DNA from: Methanobrevibacter sp. V74
GTDB lineage: Archaea; Methanobacteriota; Methanobacteria; Methanobacteriales; Methanobacteriaceae
NCBI RefSeq assembly: GCF_963082495.1
Contig: NZ_CAUJAN010000003.1
Span: 124,001-188,000, forward strand
DNA length: 64,000 nt
Direction: 5' to 3'
A model generated the notes under the pieces. The model was not told the DNA's origin, did no database searches, and was given only the letters and a program-made list of their open reading frames with translations. A program made the position numbers and the translations under genes. Shown piece by piece: positions 8,681 to 18,147 of this stretch; the stretch's first letter is position 1, and each line of letters starts with the position of its first letter.

Positions 8681-9358
8681 TTATTGTGTTTGAATAAGAA
8701 TTTCCTTATTTTTAGGATTGTTTTTATTAATTGTACGAATATACAATGTTCCAGTAACTACATCATAATAGTATGCACCAGTATTTTCTTTTAATGATTC
8801 TGCACTATTGACATAATGATACCCTGATTTGGTATCCTTCTCAAAAACACCAGTCACATTATTCTCTTCATAAAGATAATAAATATTATATTTCACAGTT
8901 TCTTCATCAAAACTAGTGGCTGGTTTCCAATCCCTCCTATCAGTTAAAGTAGTTAACTGGAAAATATAACTAATATCTACACTCTCCATACTTGAGTCTA
9001 ACATGTCTTCTGGGAGTTCATAAACATCATGACTTATTAGAATATTATTATTTGCAACACCAATCTCACACGTATTTTCAATTTCTCCAATTGAACAATT
9101 ACATTTTAAAATAATTTGTTTAGTATCTAGATTTACTTCTTTTGTGCAGATTTTCCTTACAGTTTCATTACCTAGAGTTAAATCATTCTTATTAGCACTA
9201 ATAGATGAATCACCTAATACAATATACTGTATTGGATTGAATTCATCATCTATCGCACGATGTAGGAAAAATGATTCACCAAGTAAGGTAATAATATTAT
9301 GATTTTCACATAATACTCTTCCGTTGCTTGTTAGTTTATATGTACCTATAATGTTCAT
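8681..9358 (-). CDS. Virion tail-associated protein, 225 residues
   Basis: A beta-rich 225-residue protein with MNIIGTYKLTSNGRVLCENHN at the start and a segment ITLLGESFFLHRAI followed by YIVLGDSS. This resembles small proteins often found next to phage tail-fibre genes. Its ATG overlaps the stop of the upstream gene. It belongs to the tail-tip cluster by location; no precise function can be given. Confidence 0.5.
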   Translation of the reverse strand: MNIIGTYKLTSNGRVLCENHNIITLLGESFFLHRAIDDEFNPIQYIVLGDSSISANKNDLTLGNETVRKICTKEVNLDTKQIILKCNCSIGEIENTCEIGVANNNILISHDVYELPEDMLDSSMESVDISYIFQLTTLTDRRDWKPATSFDEETVKYNIYYLYEENNVTGVFEKDTKSGYHYVNSAESLKENTGAYYYDVVTGTLYIRTINKNNPKNKEILIQTQ

Positions 9359-9627
9359 ATGAGATTCACAGCCCTATTGTTAATTCGTAATTTCGTAGAC
9401 AATACGATATTATTACCTGCAGGTAATTTTTTTGGTTCTCTGATGTAATGAAAATGAATTTTTTTAGAAGCAGGCATTAATTTTTGCAATCTTCTTTGTA
9501 ATTGTGAAGATTTTTCTAATCTGATATTTGCAGGTACATCATTAGGATTTACATAAATATCAAAATTAGATGGATTCATTTCGTTTTCATCACGGAATAT
9601 TTTACAGTTTTCATTAAATAACTTCAT
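9355..9627 (-). CDS. Small virion-cluster hypothetical protein, 90 residues
   Basis: A 90-residue basic protein ending LRINNRAVNLI, coupled by ATGA overlap to the 225-residue tail gene downstream. No known motif is visible. Co-transcription with baseplate and fibre genes suggests a small structural or assembly protein. Confidence 0.5.
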   Translation of the reverse strand: MKLFNENCKIFRDENEMNPSNFDIYVNPNDVPANIRLEKSSQLQRRLQKLMPASKKIHFHYIREPKKLPAGNNIVLSTKLRINNRAVNLI

Positions 9628-9646
9628 ATAATACTCTCTCCATGTT

Positions 9647-11848
9647 TTATATTTTGGTTACAATTAAATTCTTCAAATAAATAGAACCAAATAATTCCTG
9701 TGAAGCAAGGTTTGCCATGTTTGTACTGGCTCCCATAGTGACAATTGGTTTGTCAGATAATTCAAGCCATTCATAAACAACTTTATCTTCTATGTTATTG
9801 TTCTTCCATACTTCCAAGGTAGTACTGCTTGTTTTTTTCATATGCAATGTGTACCAGTCCACAGTAGGATTACTCCAAATACTTCCTGTTAAATCATTAA
9901 GATTAGAATCTGGAGTTTTAGTATAATTTGGAGTTCCATTATTATCTAAACGTGGATTTGAAGTTACACTTCCTTCCCATCCAAATATCCCCCAACCATT
10001 AAACGGATTATCTGGACTAGTTAATAAAATTAAACCAACATATCTTAACCCAGTTAAATATGCAACATCAACGGATAATTCCCATAAACCCGTATTGTCC
10101 CATCCCTCACTAAAACATGCGCCTTTCAACACTCCAACATTATTATATACACTATAAGCATTTGAATTGTCTCCTTGTATTATCATGTTCTCTGAACCAT
10201 CGAATAAAGGGTTAAATAGTATTTTTTGATTGTTTTCTGTTTCAATGTACATTGGATGATTAAAATTATTGTTAGTGTAAGTATTAGATGTAATATGCTG
10301 AGTGTTTTCATTATTGTTTAATACGATATTTTGGAGATTAAATTCAACACCAGAAGAAAGTTTGAAAAATTGATTTGATGGTGAATTTATAATTACTCCA
10401 TGTTCTGTATTTGAACATCCCATTAGAGTAACATTCTTATTTAAATTAATTGTAGAATCGATAGTATGTTCACCAGTTGTTAATACAACAATATTTTTAT
10501 TTGATGTAACCTTTGATAATGCTTTATTTAATGTTAAAAATGGGAAGTTCATGGTTCCATCATTATTATCATCCCCCATGATAGGGTTAACATAATAATA
10601 TCCAGTACCACATCCTTTAACACGAATGGTAATGTGTGTAACTCCTATAATTTCACCATCTATGTTTTTACCAGTTACTTTTAAAACATTATCTTTGGAA
10701 GGATTTAATAATTCATGAATATATGGATAATTTTCTTCAGAACCTTCTGGTGGGTAATTATTCCCCCTAAAATTAGAGATAATATTAGTATCATTTAATT
10801 GTATATCAACAAGATAATCTCCGATTAATTCTTCTGCAAGATTATTCAAAAAACGAAAAGATAATCTTATCTTTTGATTAGGGGATGGTAACTTAGTATT
10901 GATTCTTGTGAAAAAATATGCTCCATGTTCTAATTGATAATCATAAAACTTATCTTTATGCTCCCATTCACGAGGAATCCATTCATTTACGAATAATCTA
11001 TCTCCATCACAAAAGTAATCCTCATTTTCATCAACAGAATCATCATAATAATGTGGGTGTTGGAAAATATCAAACACTTTCAATAAATACCTACTCCTAT
11101 TTTCCATTACAGTAGTTAACCCATATATTTTATATATTTCAGCAACAGGCAAAGGTACAGTATGGGTTAAAATTATATAATTAATTATTCTTTTCATGTA
11201 ATGATAATCATCTTCTGTTAATTTATCATTGAATGGAGGTTCAGTTAAAAAATATTCCTCCTCAGTTACTGGTTGATAATCTTTACGTGGAAGATTGTAT
11301 AATGCTCCTATTTCATCAAGACTAATATCATGATCATACACATTATTTTGAATAGTGTCATTTTCAGGGTATCCTTTCATGATAGTGTATTCATCAAATG
11401 TTTCAATAATTATTTTGAAGTTATCTTGGGGTATAATATCTGGTTCATTAATATTTTCTGGATTTTCCTCATCAGAATCATTACTAGTTTCAATTTCAAT
11501 ATCATTTGATGTGTTGTGAACATATGAATAATTAAAAGAAGAAATATTATTCTCAGAAAGATATGATTCAGTATATATGACTTCATTGTTTTTATATAAA
11601 GTCACATTTTTTAAATGAGGATAATTTGCAATAAAATTAACAGTATATTTGTAAGGTTCATTTTGTACTCGCCAAATCAAACATTTTTTATTTAAATTGA
11701 AACTATGATATATATTATTGAGATCATTATAAATCTTCTTGAATTGATTATTAGAAACATTTTGACTTTTATAAAAATTTGAACTTATATCTTTATCCAA
11801 AAACCATGGAAACATATCTAGTAAACTTTTTAAACTATCCCTAACCAT
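9647..11848 (-). CDS. Large tail protein with parallel beta-helix segment
   Basis: A 733-residue protein directly downstream of the baseplate J gene, the usual place for the protein joining baseplate to fibres. The N-terminus (LLDMFPWFLDKD) resembles tail proteins that sit on baseplates. Around residues 415-430 is GYYYVNPIMGDDNNDGT, the entry motif of DUF1565-type parallel beta-helix domains, which run to about residue 510. The last 200 residues look like a lectin-type beta sandwich with GWGIFGWEGSV and ENWTLH-like strands. An adhesin or receptor-binding role is likely. The same beta-helix entry motif is common in methanogen adhesin-like proteins. Confidence 0.6.
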   Translation of the reverse strand: MVRDSLKSLLDMFPWFLDKDISSNFYKSQNVSNNQFKKIYNDLNNIYHSFNLNKKCLIWRVQNEPYKYTVNFIANYPHLKNVTLYKNNEVIYTESYLSENNISSFNYSYVHNTSNDIEIETSNDSDEENPENINEPDIIPQDNFKIIIETFDEYTIMKGYPENDTIQNNVYDHDISLDEIGALYNLPRKDYQPVTEEEYFLTEPPFNDKLTEDDYHYMKRIINYIILTHTVPLPVAEIYKIYGLTTVMENRSRYLLKVFDIFQHPHYYDDSVDENEDYFCDGDRLFVNEWIPREWEHKDKFYDYQLEHGAYFFTRINTKLPSPNQKIRLSFRFLNNLAEELIGDYLVDIQLNDTNIISNFRGNNYPPEGSEENYPYIHELLNPSKDNVLKVTGKNIDGEIIGVTHITIRVKGCGTGYYYVNPIMGDDNNDGTMNFPFLTLNKALSKVTSNKNIVVLTTGEHTIDSTINLNKNVTLMGCSNTEHGVIINSPSNQFFKLSSGVEFNLQNIVLNNNENTQHITSNTYTNNNFNHPMYIETENNQKILFNPLFDGSENMIIQGDNSNAYSVYNNVGVLKGACFSEGWDNTGLWELSVDVAYLTGLRYVGLILLTSPDNPFNGWGIFGWEGSVTSNPRLDNNGTPNYTKTPDSNLNDLTGSIWSNPTVDWYTLHMKKTSSTTLEVWKNNNIEDKVVYEWLELSDKPIVTMGASTNMANLASQELFGSIYLKNLIVTKI

Positions 11849-11849
11849 A

Positions 11850-12995
11850 TCAAATCATCTCGATAGTAATACTATTAATAATCCCAATTTCATCCTCAAG
11901 AATACTAATATACTCTTCAGGATAAATGAAAGTAATATTCTTCAATTCAAATACTTCATCATCTAAAAAAACAGCAAGTTTATGAGGAATAAAATCCTCC
12001 CCTAAAACAAGCCCAGGATACCATGAACTATCAACCCTATAACCCCCATCAATAAAAACTTTAATACAATTAATAATTTTTGATTTAATATCTTCTTTTT
12101 CCATTAAAGAGTAAGGATTAACTTGATCTATATCAACATTGACTTTAGCATAAATATCAATTGGCTTAGGTGTAGGAGACGACATGAAAATGTCTTCCGT
12201 AGCCTGAGTAATATTTTCTTGTAATTCCTTGTATGCTTTATTTAATTGATAATCCGTTCCAGGATCCAAAACACATTTTATTGTTCCGGCACCATCCCAA
12301 TTAGGAATTATTTTATAAGAATCAATACCATTAAAAGAAGCAAAATAATTCTCATAAGCTTCAATAGAACCTTTCAAGTGAATTCTTGTCCAGTTAATTA
12401 ACAAATATCTGTATTCATCATCATTGTATTCTTCTTCTCCACCATTACTTGAAACTGGATTATCTACAATTAACGAATACTCTAAATCATCAACAATCTT
12501 TGTAATTTGATGTTCAACTATTTTACTTGATACTCCAGGAACAATTGCTCGTGTAGCAACACTAGTCTGTATCTCTTCGGCACTGATGAATATTTCTTCA
12601 AGAGTAATATACTCCACTCCAGAATCTGTACTAACTGTTACTCCTTCTGGAATACTAATATTATTTTCAGCAGGTTCATTTAAAGTGAAAACACATATTA
12701 CTTCAGCACTTGTTGCTCGAGGTCTTGAAATACCTAAAATTTCACCTAAACTATCAAGGTCTGATCCTTCAGCATATTCTACTTTTGCAGACTCATAAAC
12801 TTTGGTGAGATCTTTGTAAACTTTACTAAACATTAATGCAATAACACTTTTATCCATGACATAATAATTACTGATGTCTTCATTGTTTTTAATAAGTGCT
12901 GGAAATTCTTCTGCATGACTTATTAATCCTTTTTTCAGTGAGTCATCAAGCATTGCTTCAAAAATTTCTTCATATTGTTTTTCAGCATAATTCAT
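11850..12995 (-). CDS. Baseplate J-like protein (Mu gp47 / P2 gpJ family)
   Basis: A 381-residue protein with the baseplate J pattern: a helical N-terminus, then SDLDSLGEILGISRPRATSA, ISIPEGVTVSTDSGVEY, and VPGVSSKIVEHQITKI. A central YLLINWTRIHLKGSIEAYENY segment precedes a C-terminal region. These proteins form the wedge ring of contractile-tail baseplates. The gene follows gp25 with a 4-bp overlap, the order usual in myoviruses. This is one of the best indicators that the virion has a contractile tail. Confidence 0.85.
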   Translation of the reverse strand: MNYAEKQYEEIFEAMLDDSLKKGLISHAEEFPALIKNNEDISNYYVMDKSVIALMFSKVYKDLTKVYESAKVEYAEGSDLDSLGEILGISRPRATSAEVICVFTLNEPAENNISIPEGVTVSTDSGVEYITLEEIFISAEEIQTSVATRAIVPGVSSKIVEHQITKIVDDLEYSLIVDNPVSSNGGEEEYNDDEYRYLLINWTRIHLKGSIEAYENYFASFNGIDSYKIIPNWDGAGTIKCVLDPGTDYQLNKAYKELQENITQATEDIFMSSPTPKPIDIYAKVNVDIDQVNPYSLMEKEDIKSKIINCIKVFIDGGYRVDSSWYPGLVLGEDFIPHKLAVFLDDEVFELKNITFIYPEEYISILEDEIGIINSITIEMI

Positions 12996-13432
12996 AAAGT
13001 CACTCCATCGTTGATAAGTTCATCATCAATACTTGTAACACTATATTTCACAAAATATGAATGAGACTCATCATTAATTTCAATATTATTTATTTCTTTG
13101 ATTCTACGCATGTTTTCTAGGACATCTGTAATGAACAATTCCATTTTATACCTTGTCATGCCTGTTTGCCTTACTTTTATGAGTTCATGTACACGGCAAC
13201 CAAAATTATCATATATTGGAATATCATTTAATTCATTGTATCGAGTCATTATTGCAATTATTATTGCATTTTTTAATGATTCTTGTCCAGTAACATTAAC
13301 ATAATCTCCATTACTCATTTGGATATCATATTTACTATGTTTATTTGATTTTAATTTAACATCTTCATTTAATGTTTTGTAGAATAAGAAATCATCAGAT
13401 TTGTTTATTGGTAATGACATTCGTGTTTTCAC
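12992..13432 (-). CDS. Baseplate wedge protein, gp25/gpW-like
   Basis: A 146-residue protein with the gp25 fold pattern: SLKNAIIIAIMTRYNELNDI, then NFGCRVHELI, and a final beta region VKYSVTSIDDELI. gp25-like proteins form the wedge core and nucleate sheath assembly in contractile tails and type VI secretion. It immediately precedes the baseplate J gene, as in many myoviruses. Confidence 0.8.
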   Translation of the reverse strand: MKTRMSLPINKSDDFLFYKTLNEDVKLKSNKHSKYDIQMSNGDYVNVTGQESLKNAIIIAIMTRYNELNDIPIYDNFGCRVHELIKVRQTGMTRYKMELFITDVLENMRRIKEINNIEINDESHSYFVKYSVTSIDDELINDGVTL

Positions 13433-13467
13433 CTCAATTATAATCCGTATATTTTTTTATAAAAGGT

Positions 13468-13917
13468 TTAAATGTGGTAAGAACAGTTTAAATTCAACCA
13501 ATGTTCATTAGGTATGGTTTGTGCTGTAGTGTCATTATCAGAGTATCTTTCAACTATGATTTCACCATTTGTTTTGATGTTGAGGTTGAATCGGTTCACA
13601 CCTGTGCCCTGTTGCACAAAATTATGTGTATATGTTGGTCGATACTCCTCGGGTAATGTTGCCACTTTGTAACTGGTTTGATTAGAGATACTGGTCTGTT
13701 TTTTAACTGCACCTGAAATCCACACCACACCATCTTTTAATCGTATCCTAGGCTTAGCATCAACAGAATATTGTTGTACATCACTGCTATTTAATGTGAG
13801 TAAAAGCCAACCAGTATCTGTAACTACAATGTTTCCCTCTACTATTGAATCAATTTCTTCTTTTGTGTAAAACCATTGTCGTAACCAAGTAACCAAATCT
13901 TTAATTATTTGAGTCAT
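13468..13917 (-). CDS. Short tail fibre protein
   Basis: A 149-residue protein starting at ATG 13917, with GAGGGAG at proper spacing; a GTG at 13926 is in frame but touches the ribosome-binding site. The N-terminus (TQIIKDLVTWLRQWFYTKEEID) nearly duplicates that of the neighbouring fibre gene. The C-terminal 110 residues share the knob of the fibre at 5.1-5.9 kb, including WLNLNC at the end. It looks like a minimal fibre made of an anchor plus a tip. Confidence 0.65.
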   Translation of the reverse strand: MTQIIKDLVTWLRQWFYTKEEIDSIVEGNIVVTDTGWLLLTLNSSDVQQYSVDAKPRIRLKDGVVWISGAVKKQTSISNQTSYKVATLPEEYRPTYTHNFVQQGTGVNRFNLNIKTNGEIIVERYSDNDTTAQTIPNEHWLNLNCSYHI

Positions 13918-13930
13918 ATCATACACTCCC

Positions 13931-14777
13931 TCAGTTGATTGTATTGAATATTATACAACCTTCATTAGTTTTGCCTTTATCAACTAAAGTGATATTAACC
14001 CCTAATGTTTGATTTTTATAAGATTTTAAATTACTGTTCTGCATTAAATATGTTAAAGCATTAGCTATATTTGTTGCAACTTGAGTTGCTTCTCCCCAAT
14101 CATTCGGATTTGGGGAATATTGAATACTATTCGCATTCAATTGTTGAAGATTAGATAATTCTTCATCAACTTCAGTGATTAAATCTTTCAAAACTTTTCC
14201 CTGATAAGCTGATAAAGCTAATCCACTTTGATGTGCTGCTTGAGTTAATCCATTAATTATTCTAACATGACCATACTTATCAGTAGTACCTATACCATAT
14301 GTAGCTCCAGAACTAACATGATCTCTTGGAGCATATATATTATTAAAATGTGAATAATCCATAATGTCACTTAATTTAATATATATGTTCATCATTGCTT
14401 GAATTATCTTTTGAGTTAATGATAAAATCAATATATTTATCACCAATACTTAACCCATCTACAGGTACATTTGGTAAAGTTGCTGATTTAACTGTTGCTG
14501 ATTTAACTAGGAAATCTTTAGGAATATTTATTTTACTTCCTACTTGCATTCCTCCTTGTTTCACAACATATGTTTTTAAAAATCCATTTTCAGCAATACT
14601 TTGTTCTTCAACAGTAACTGTTTTGCTCTCAACATTATTAGTTATATTATTAACAACACTTGCATCTGCTTTATTATTTATTTGACTTTGTAAACCATTA
14701 ATAAACACGTCTACTTCTGATTCTGTGTAGAACCATTGTTTTAACCATGTTACAATATCTTTTATTATTTGAACCAT
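13931..14777 (-). pseudogene. Tail fibre gene interrupted by a frameshift at an AT dinucleotide repeat
   Basis: The 5' part (ATG 14777, behind AGGAGAG) reads 133 residues with the anchor IIKDIVTWLKQWFYTESEVD and ends SSNDEHIY at TAA 14376-14378. A second frame, overlapping it by about 20 codons, continues the same protein with IYIKLSDIMDYSHFNNIYA and on to 13931, ending with a fibre-like tail. On the coding strand the junction is CATATATATTAAATTA. Two more bases (one AT unit) would give an unbroken HIYIKL. A slippage frameshift, phase variation or programmed shift is possible; as written the fibre is split. The downstream part could also start internally at ATG 14395. Confidence 0.65.
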
Positions 14778-14780
14778 TTT

Positions 14781-15512
14781 CTACTCTCCTATATTTAAAT
14801 CTAATTTTAAATAACCATTATTCATTAAATCAATATTTAATCCTACATCACTTTTTTTAACATAATCCAATAATTCAATATTCCCTAAATCAATATTATT
14901 TACTTTAGTTTCAAGTTCATTTATTTTAGCATCAAAATCAGATTTTCTAGTATATTCTATAAGATTCATATCAGAATCCAATTCACCAACATTAATTGTT
15001 GAATCTGAGGGTAATCTGAAATCTAAACCATCCCCTCCAAATTTAATCCAATATTGATTTGTTCCTTCAATGTCCATTAATTTTAAATTACCTTTTTTTG
15101 CTGGATTTAAACCAATTAATTCTTCAGAATTTATGAAACCAACTAATATTTGCTCTTTAGTATTATTATTAATATCTAAAATAAGACATTCTAATTCACT
15201 ACGAGGAATAATGCAAGGCTCTTTAAGTTTATCACAGAAATCATCTTCTCCATCAGGAGTGAAAAAATCAATAAGGTTACCTGTGTAACGGTGTAGAATT
15301 TTACATAAAATTAATTTATTATTTTTTAATCGAATTTCGGCTTTATCAAGATACGGGTAAAATTTAGTCATTACTCCTATCTGCATTTTCAAGTCTTGTG
15401 TCACTTTTGAAATTTTAGTATTAATCTCTGGTGAGATGCTATAATTAAATTCATTTTTTAATGCGTTTCTTAAACGAGCATCTGTAACTGTAATATTTTC
15501 TGAAGTTTTCAT
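14781..15512 (-). CDS. Baseplate protein, possible spike/gpV-like
   Basis: A 243-residue protein between the hub genes and the fibre genes. The middle (residues 50-160) is beta-rich, with KLILCKILHRYTGNLIDFFTP, IIPRSELECLILDINN and QYWIKFGGDGLDFRL. This resembles an OB-fold-type spike or the small baseplate proteins that follow XkdQ-type hubs. The C-terminal part is heptad-like and could trimerise. The assignment rests on position and secondary structure only. Confidence 0.45.
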   Translation of the reverse strand: MKTSENITVTDARLRNALKNEFNYSISPEINTKISKVTQDLKMQIGVMTKFYPYLDKAEIRLKNNKLILCKILHRYTGNLIDFFTPDGEDDFCDKLKEPCIIPRSELECLILDINNNTKEQILVGFINSEELIGLNPAKKGNLKLMDIEGTNQYWIKFGGDGLDFRLPSDSTINVGELDSDMNLIEYTRKSDFDAKINELETKVNNIDLGNIELLDYVKKSDVGLNIDLMNNGYLKLDLNIGE

Positions 15513-15519
15513 GCTTCAA

Positions 15520-16629
15520 TCATTCTCCATTATTTGTTTCATCATTTTCTTTATTTATTGGTTCACCAAACCCTGGTGGATAATCAACTAATGTTAATTT
15601 ACAGTTCCAATCCCCATCTTGATCATCTTGTGAAATCTTTGAAATGTACATGTAATCTTGAATGTTAAAAGAAGGTAAATAAACATAACACCATCCAGGT
15701 TGCCATTTACTGCTCCCCTGAACTTTACATTCAAGTGAATGTCCATTATCTCTTTTGATTTTAGCCCATTCACGCAGTAAAAAATCTTTTGCATCATCTA
15801 TCTTTTTAATTGAATCATCTATTGCTATACTTGAAGAGATTTTCCCAAATCTTTTAATTAAATAATCATCCTTAATGGTTAAACTTGTATTTTTAAAATC
15901 ACTTGTTAAATGATTAACAGTAGATGGATTAATATCATTAACATTCACACTATCTGCATGAATGTTATCCCCTTCAATAATGCTTAATTTTGCTGTTGAA
16001 GGGGATTTGATTTTTCTTATGTGAACTGTATCTCCTTTTATGAAACATTCTGCATCTCCATCCCATCCATAAAGCACGTCTTTTAATGCTTCTTTAATGG
16101 TTGAAGATGAATTTTTTGAAGATGAATTTGAAGTATTATTTCCTCCAATGATTTTAACTAGGTTATTTCCTAATTCTTCACGAGTAGCTCCACATGCGTA
16201 TGCTATTTGTGCTTTGTATTTTTCACATACTTCTGATGTAGTCATACCCCAAAGGTTTTTTGTGTAACTATCTGAACTTGCATCATCATGAGCTTTTTTA
16301 AGTTTTGCAGTTTTAGCACCATTACAACTACATGTTTTGCTATTAATATAACCTTGTAATCCAAAATAAGCATATTTCACATGATAATATCCTTGTTTAA
16401 TTCCTTGAGCAAAGTCTTTATAAGTTTGTAAATCAGCACCATTTACCATGTAGATTGCAATTTTACCTTTATTTTTCTTTTTACCCATTGCTGTTTGAGT
16501 GTGGTTTGGTCCAACATTTAACACTTCAACTTTATGCCCTGCTTTTTCAAGAATATTTTTAACAACTTTTTGAGATTGTTGATCATAACTTTTACTGTGA
16601 TAATCACAACCTAATAAAATATCTGCCAA
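15520..16629 (-). CDS. Baseplate hub, second half (XkdQ/gpD-like C-terminal region) with unknown N-terminal domain
   Basis: A 369-residue protein. Residues about 1-160 form a domain I do not recognise (DILLGCDYHSKSYDQQSQKV, then KGKIAIYMVNGADLQTY and GYYHVKYAYFG), with a CSC motif. After a Ser/Asn linker, residues 180-350 look like the C-terminal half of late-control/XkdQ hub proteins: ALKDVLYGWDGDAECFIKGD, then DFLLREWAKI, GSSKWQPGWCYVYLP and a final LVDYPPGFGEP. The missing hub N-terminal half is in the gene just upstream, so the hub appears divided between two proteins. Confidence 0.6.
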   Translation of the reverse strand: MADILLGCDYHSKSYDQQSQKVVKNILEKAGHKVEVLNVGPNHTQTAMGKKKNKGKIAIYMVNGADLQTYKDFAQGIKQGYYHVKYAYFGLQGYINSKTCSCNGAKTAKLKKAHDDASSDSYTKNLWGMTTSEVCEKYKAQIAYACGATREELGNNLVKIIGGNNTSNSSSKNSSSTIKEALKDVLYGWDGDAECFIKGDTVHIRKIKSPSTAKLSIIEGDNIHADSVNVNDINPSTVNHLTSDFKNTSLTIKDDYLIKRFGKISSSIAIDDSIKKIDDAKDFLLREWAKIKRDNGHSLECKVQGSSKWQPGWCYVYLPSFNIQDYMYISKISQDDQDGDWNCKLTLVDYPPGFGEPINKENDETNNGE

Positions 16630-16644
16630 AAAAACCTCACCTCT

Positions 16645-17595
16645 TTAACAGTCTGGTTTATCTCCATTTTTCTTATGATATGGTCCTCCACCGGATACTT
16701 TTTCAGAATTTCTTGTTTTGCAATTCCAAACATATCCAATACCTCGACTATTAGTTGCATCACATGCATATTCTTTTCCATTTATTGTAACAACAGTCCA
16801 GAAATGATTACAACCATGCACAACAGTTGCATTAAGGTTAGCTGCTTTCATGCATGCGCATTCTAATAAAGAAGTATCTGCACAATTAACCTTTTTTTTC
16901 GATAATACTTCCTCAGGAGTGCTGCACTTCGAGCAAGGATAATTACTATAAGTTAAGACATTATTTACTTCTTTATTGATTAATTCCATTTTTTTATAAT
17001 CATCAGTTTCATTTCCAACAGCTCTTTGAACAAGGGAGTTAACTTGTTCACTACCACTAAAACTTGTTCCAGATGACGAGACATTTCTATAATTAATTTT
17101 TTCATCTTTCAAACCTTTAGTATTAATATTTGCTTTTAATCCTGCAGATTCTATAATATTTTTTAGAATTTTGCTTCTTTTTGTTTTAGTGAAACTAAAT
17201 TCTTTTTTCTGGTCTAATAATTTACTCATTCCTGATATTTTAATTTCCACTCCATCTTCTGAATATTTTTGTTCTGTGATAAAACCCAATAAACAATTTT
17301 TTAAATCCTCCCATTTCTGAGGATTCCACTCTTTTTTAAGTAGTATTTTCTTACCTTTATAAAAAATTGTATCATCAACACTAGGTAATTTAACAGATCC
17401 ATTACTACTAATGTCTTCGTAGTCATAGTCAAAACTGTTACTAAACATTTCATTGAAATAATCTATTTCAATTATTGTGCCATTTTGTAAAACTAATCCT
17501 TCTTTATCTTCCTCATCAGATACTTTTTCAACATTTGAATCTTTTGTTTTGTATATCTCCAATCCTGACCTTGCTAAACTATCTTGAGCAATCAT
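16645..17595 (-). CDS. Baseplate hub, first half, fused to a transglutaminase-like cysteine peptidase domain
   Basis: A 316-residue protein. Residues 30-165 match the N-terminal part of XkdQ/gpD-type hubs (FSNSFDYDYEDISSNGSVKL, KKILLKKEW, CLLGFITEQKYSEDGVEIKI). Residues 200-300 form a transglutaminase-like domain: CSKCSTPEEVLSKKKVNCAD gives Cys238 as candidate nucleophile, then His264 in CNHFWT and Asp279 in YACDAT. Transglutaminase-fold peptidases include wall-cleaving enzymes, so a tail-borne pseudomurein peptidase is a reasonable inference. The gene abuts the second hub half. Confidence 0.65.
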   Translation of the reverse strand: MIAQDSLARSGLEIYKTKDSNVEKVSDEEDKEGLVLQNGTIIEIDYFNEMFSNSFDYDYEDISSNGSVKLPSVDDTIFYKGKKILLKKEWNPQKWEDLKNCLLGFITEQKYSEDGVEIKISGMSKLLDQKKEFSFTKTKRSKILKNIIESAGLKANINTKGLKDEKINYRNVSSSGTSFSGSEQVNSLVQRAVGNETDDYKKMELINKEVNNVLTYSNYPCSKCSTPEEVLSKKKVNCADTSLLECACMKAANLNATVVHGCNHFWTVVTINGKEYACDATNSRGIGYVWNCKTRNSEKVSGGGPYHKKNGDKPDC

Positions 17596-17601
17596 TTATT
17601 T

Positions 17602-18147
17602 TTAACTCCTTTTTTTCTTCTTTGCAACTTGATTTCTTTTTGATTTTGATTTAGAAGATTTTTTAGAATTAGTAGTTTTTTTAGTTGTAGTGACTTTAGA
17701 ATTAGTAGATACTTTTTTAGTTTTAGGTATGATGAATGATTCTCCAGGAATGCGTGATTTTTTATCAGGTATTTCTGTTACTGTAATCTCTAATTCCATG
17801 TGATTAATAGAGTATTCTGGAAATTCAGGAGATAATGATATTAAAGCATTGAATTTTCCACCCATATATCTTGAGATAACTTCAACGGGTTTACTAAGCA
17901 TTTCTCTAAATTGGTTATCATATGCATCTGGTTTGTCTGTTGGGAAAAAAATTGTTGTATTAAAAGTCCATTCTCTATGAATATATTTTCCTTGAGTGAC
18001 TATTTCTGTACCTCCAAGAATTGGTGTGAATTCTCTTTCACGTCTATTATAAGGTTCTTTTGGGCGAATGTTTTCTGCATAAAAAGGAATGCCCATTATT
18101 GTAATGCTTTCAGATACTCCTTTTACCATATCATCATACATTCCCAT
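17602..18147 (-). CDS. Baseplate/tail protein with Lys-Ser-rich tail (XkdP-position)
   Basis: A 181-residue protein between tape measure and hub, where XkdP/LysM-type proteins sit in PBSX-like phages. ATG 18147 follows a GAGGG site and is preferred to a longer upstream start. The first 125 residues are beta-rich (ITIMGIPFYAENIRPKEPYN, FTPILGGTEIV, REWTFNTTIFF). The last 45 are almost purely Lys, Ser and Thr, and no LysM motif is visible, so the basic tail may replace it. The start overlaps the tape-measure stop by 14 bp. Confidence 0.55.
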   Translation of the reverse strand: MGMYDDMVKGVSESITIMGIPFYAENIRPKEPYNRREREFTPILGGTEIVTQGKYIHREWTFNTTIFFPTDKPDAYDNQFREMLSKPVEVISRYMGGKFNALISLSPEFPEYSINHMELEITVTEIPDKKSRIPGESFIIPKTKKVSTNSKVTTTKKTTNSKKSSKSKSKRNQVAKKKKRS

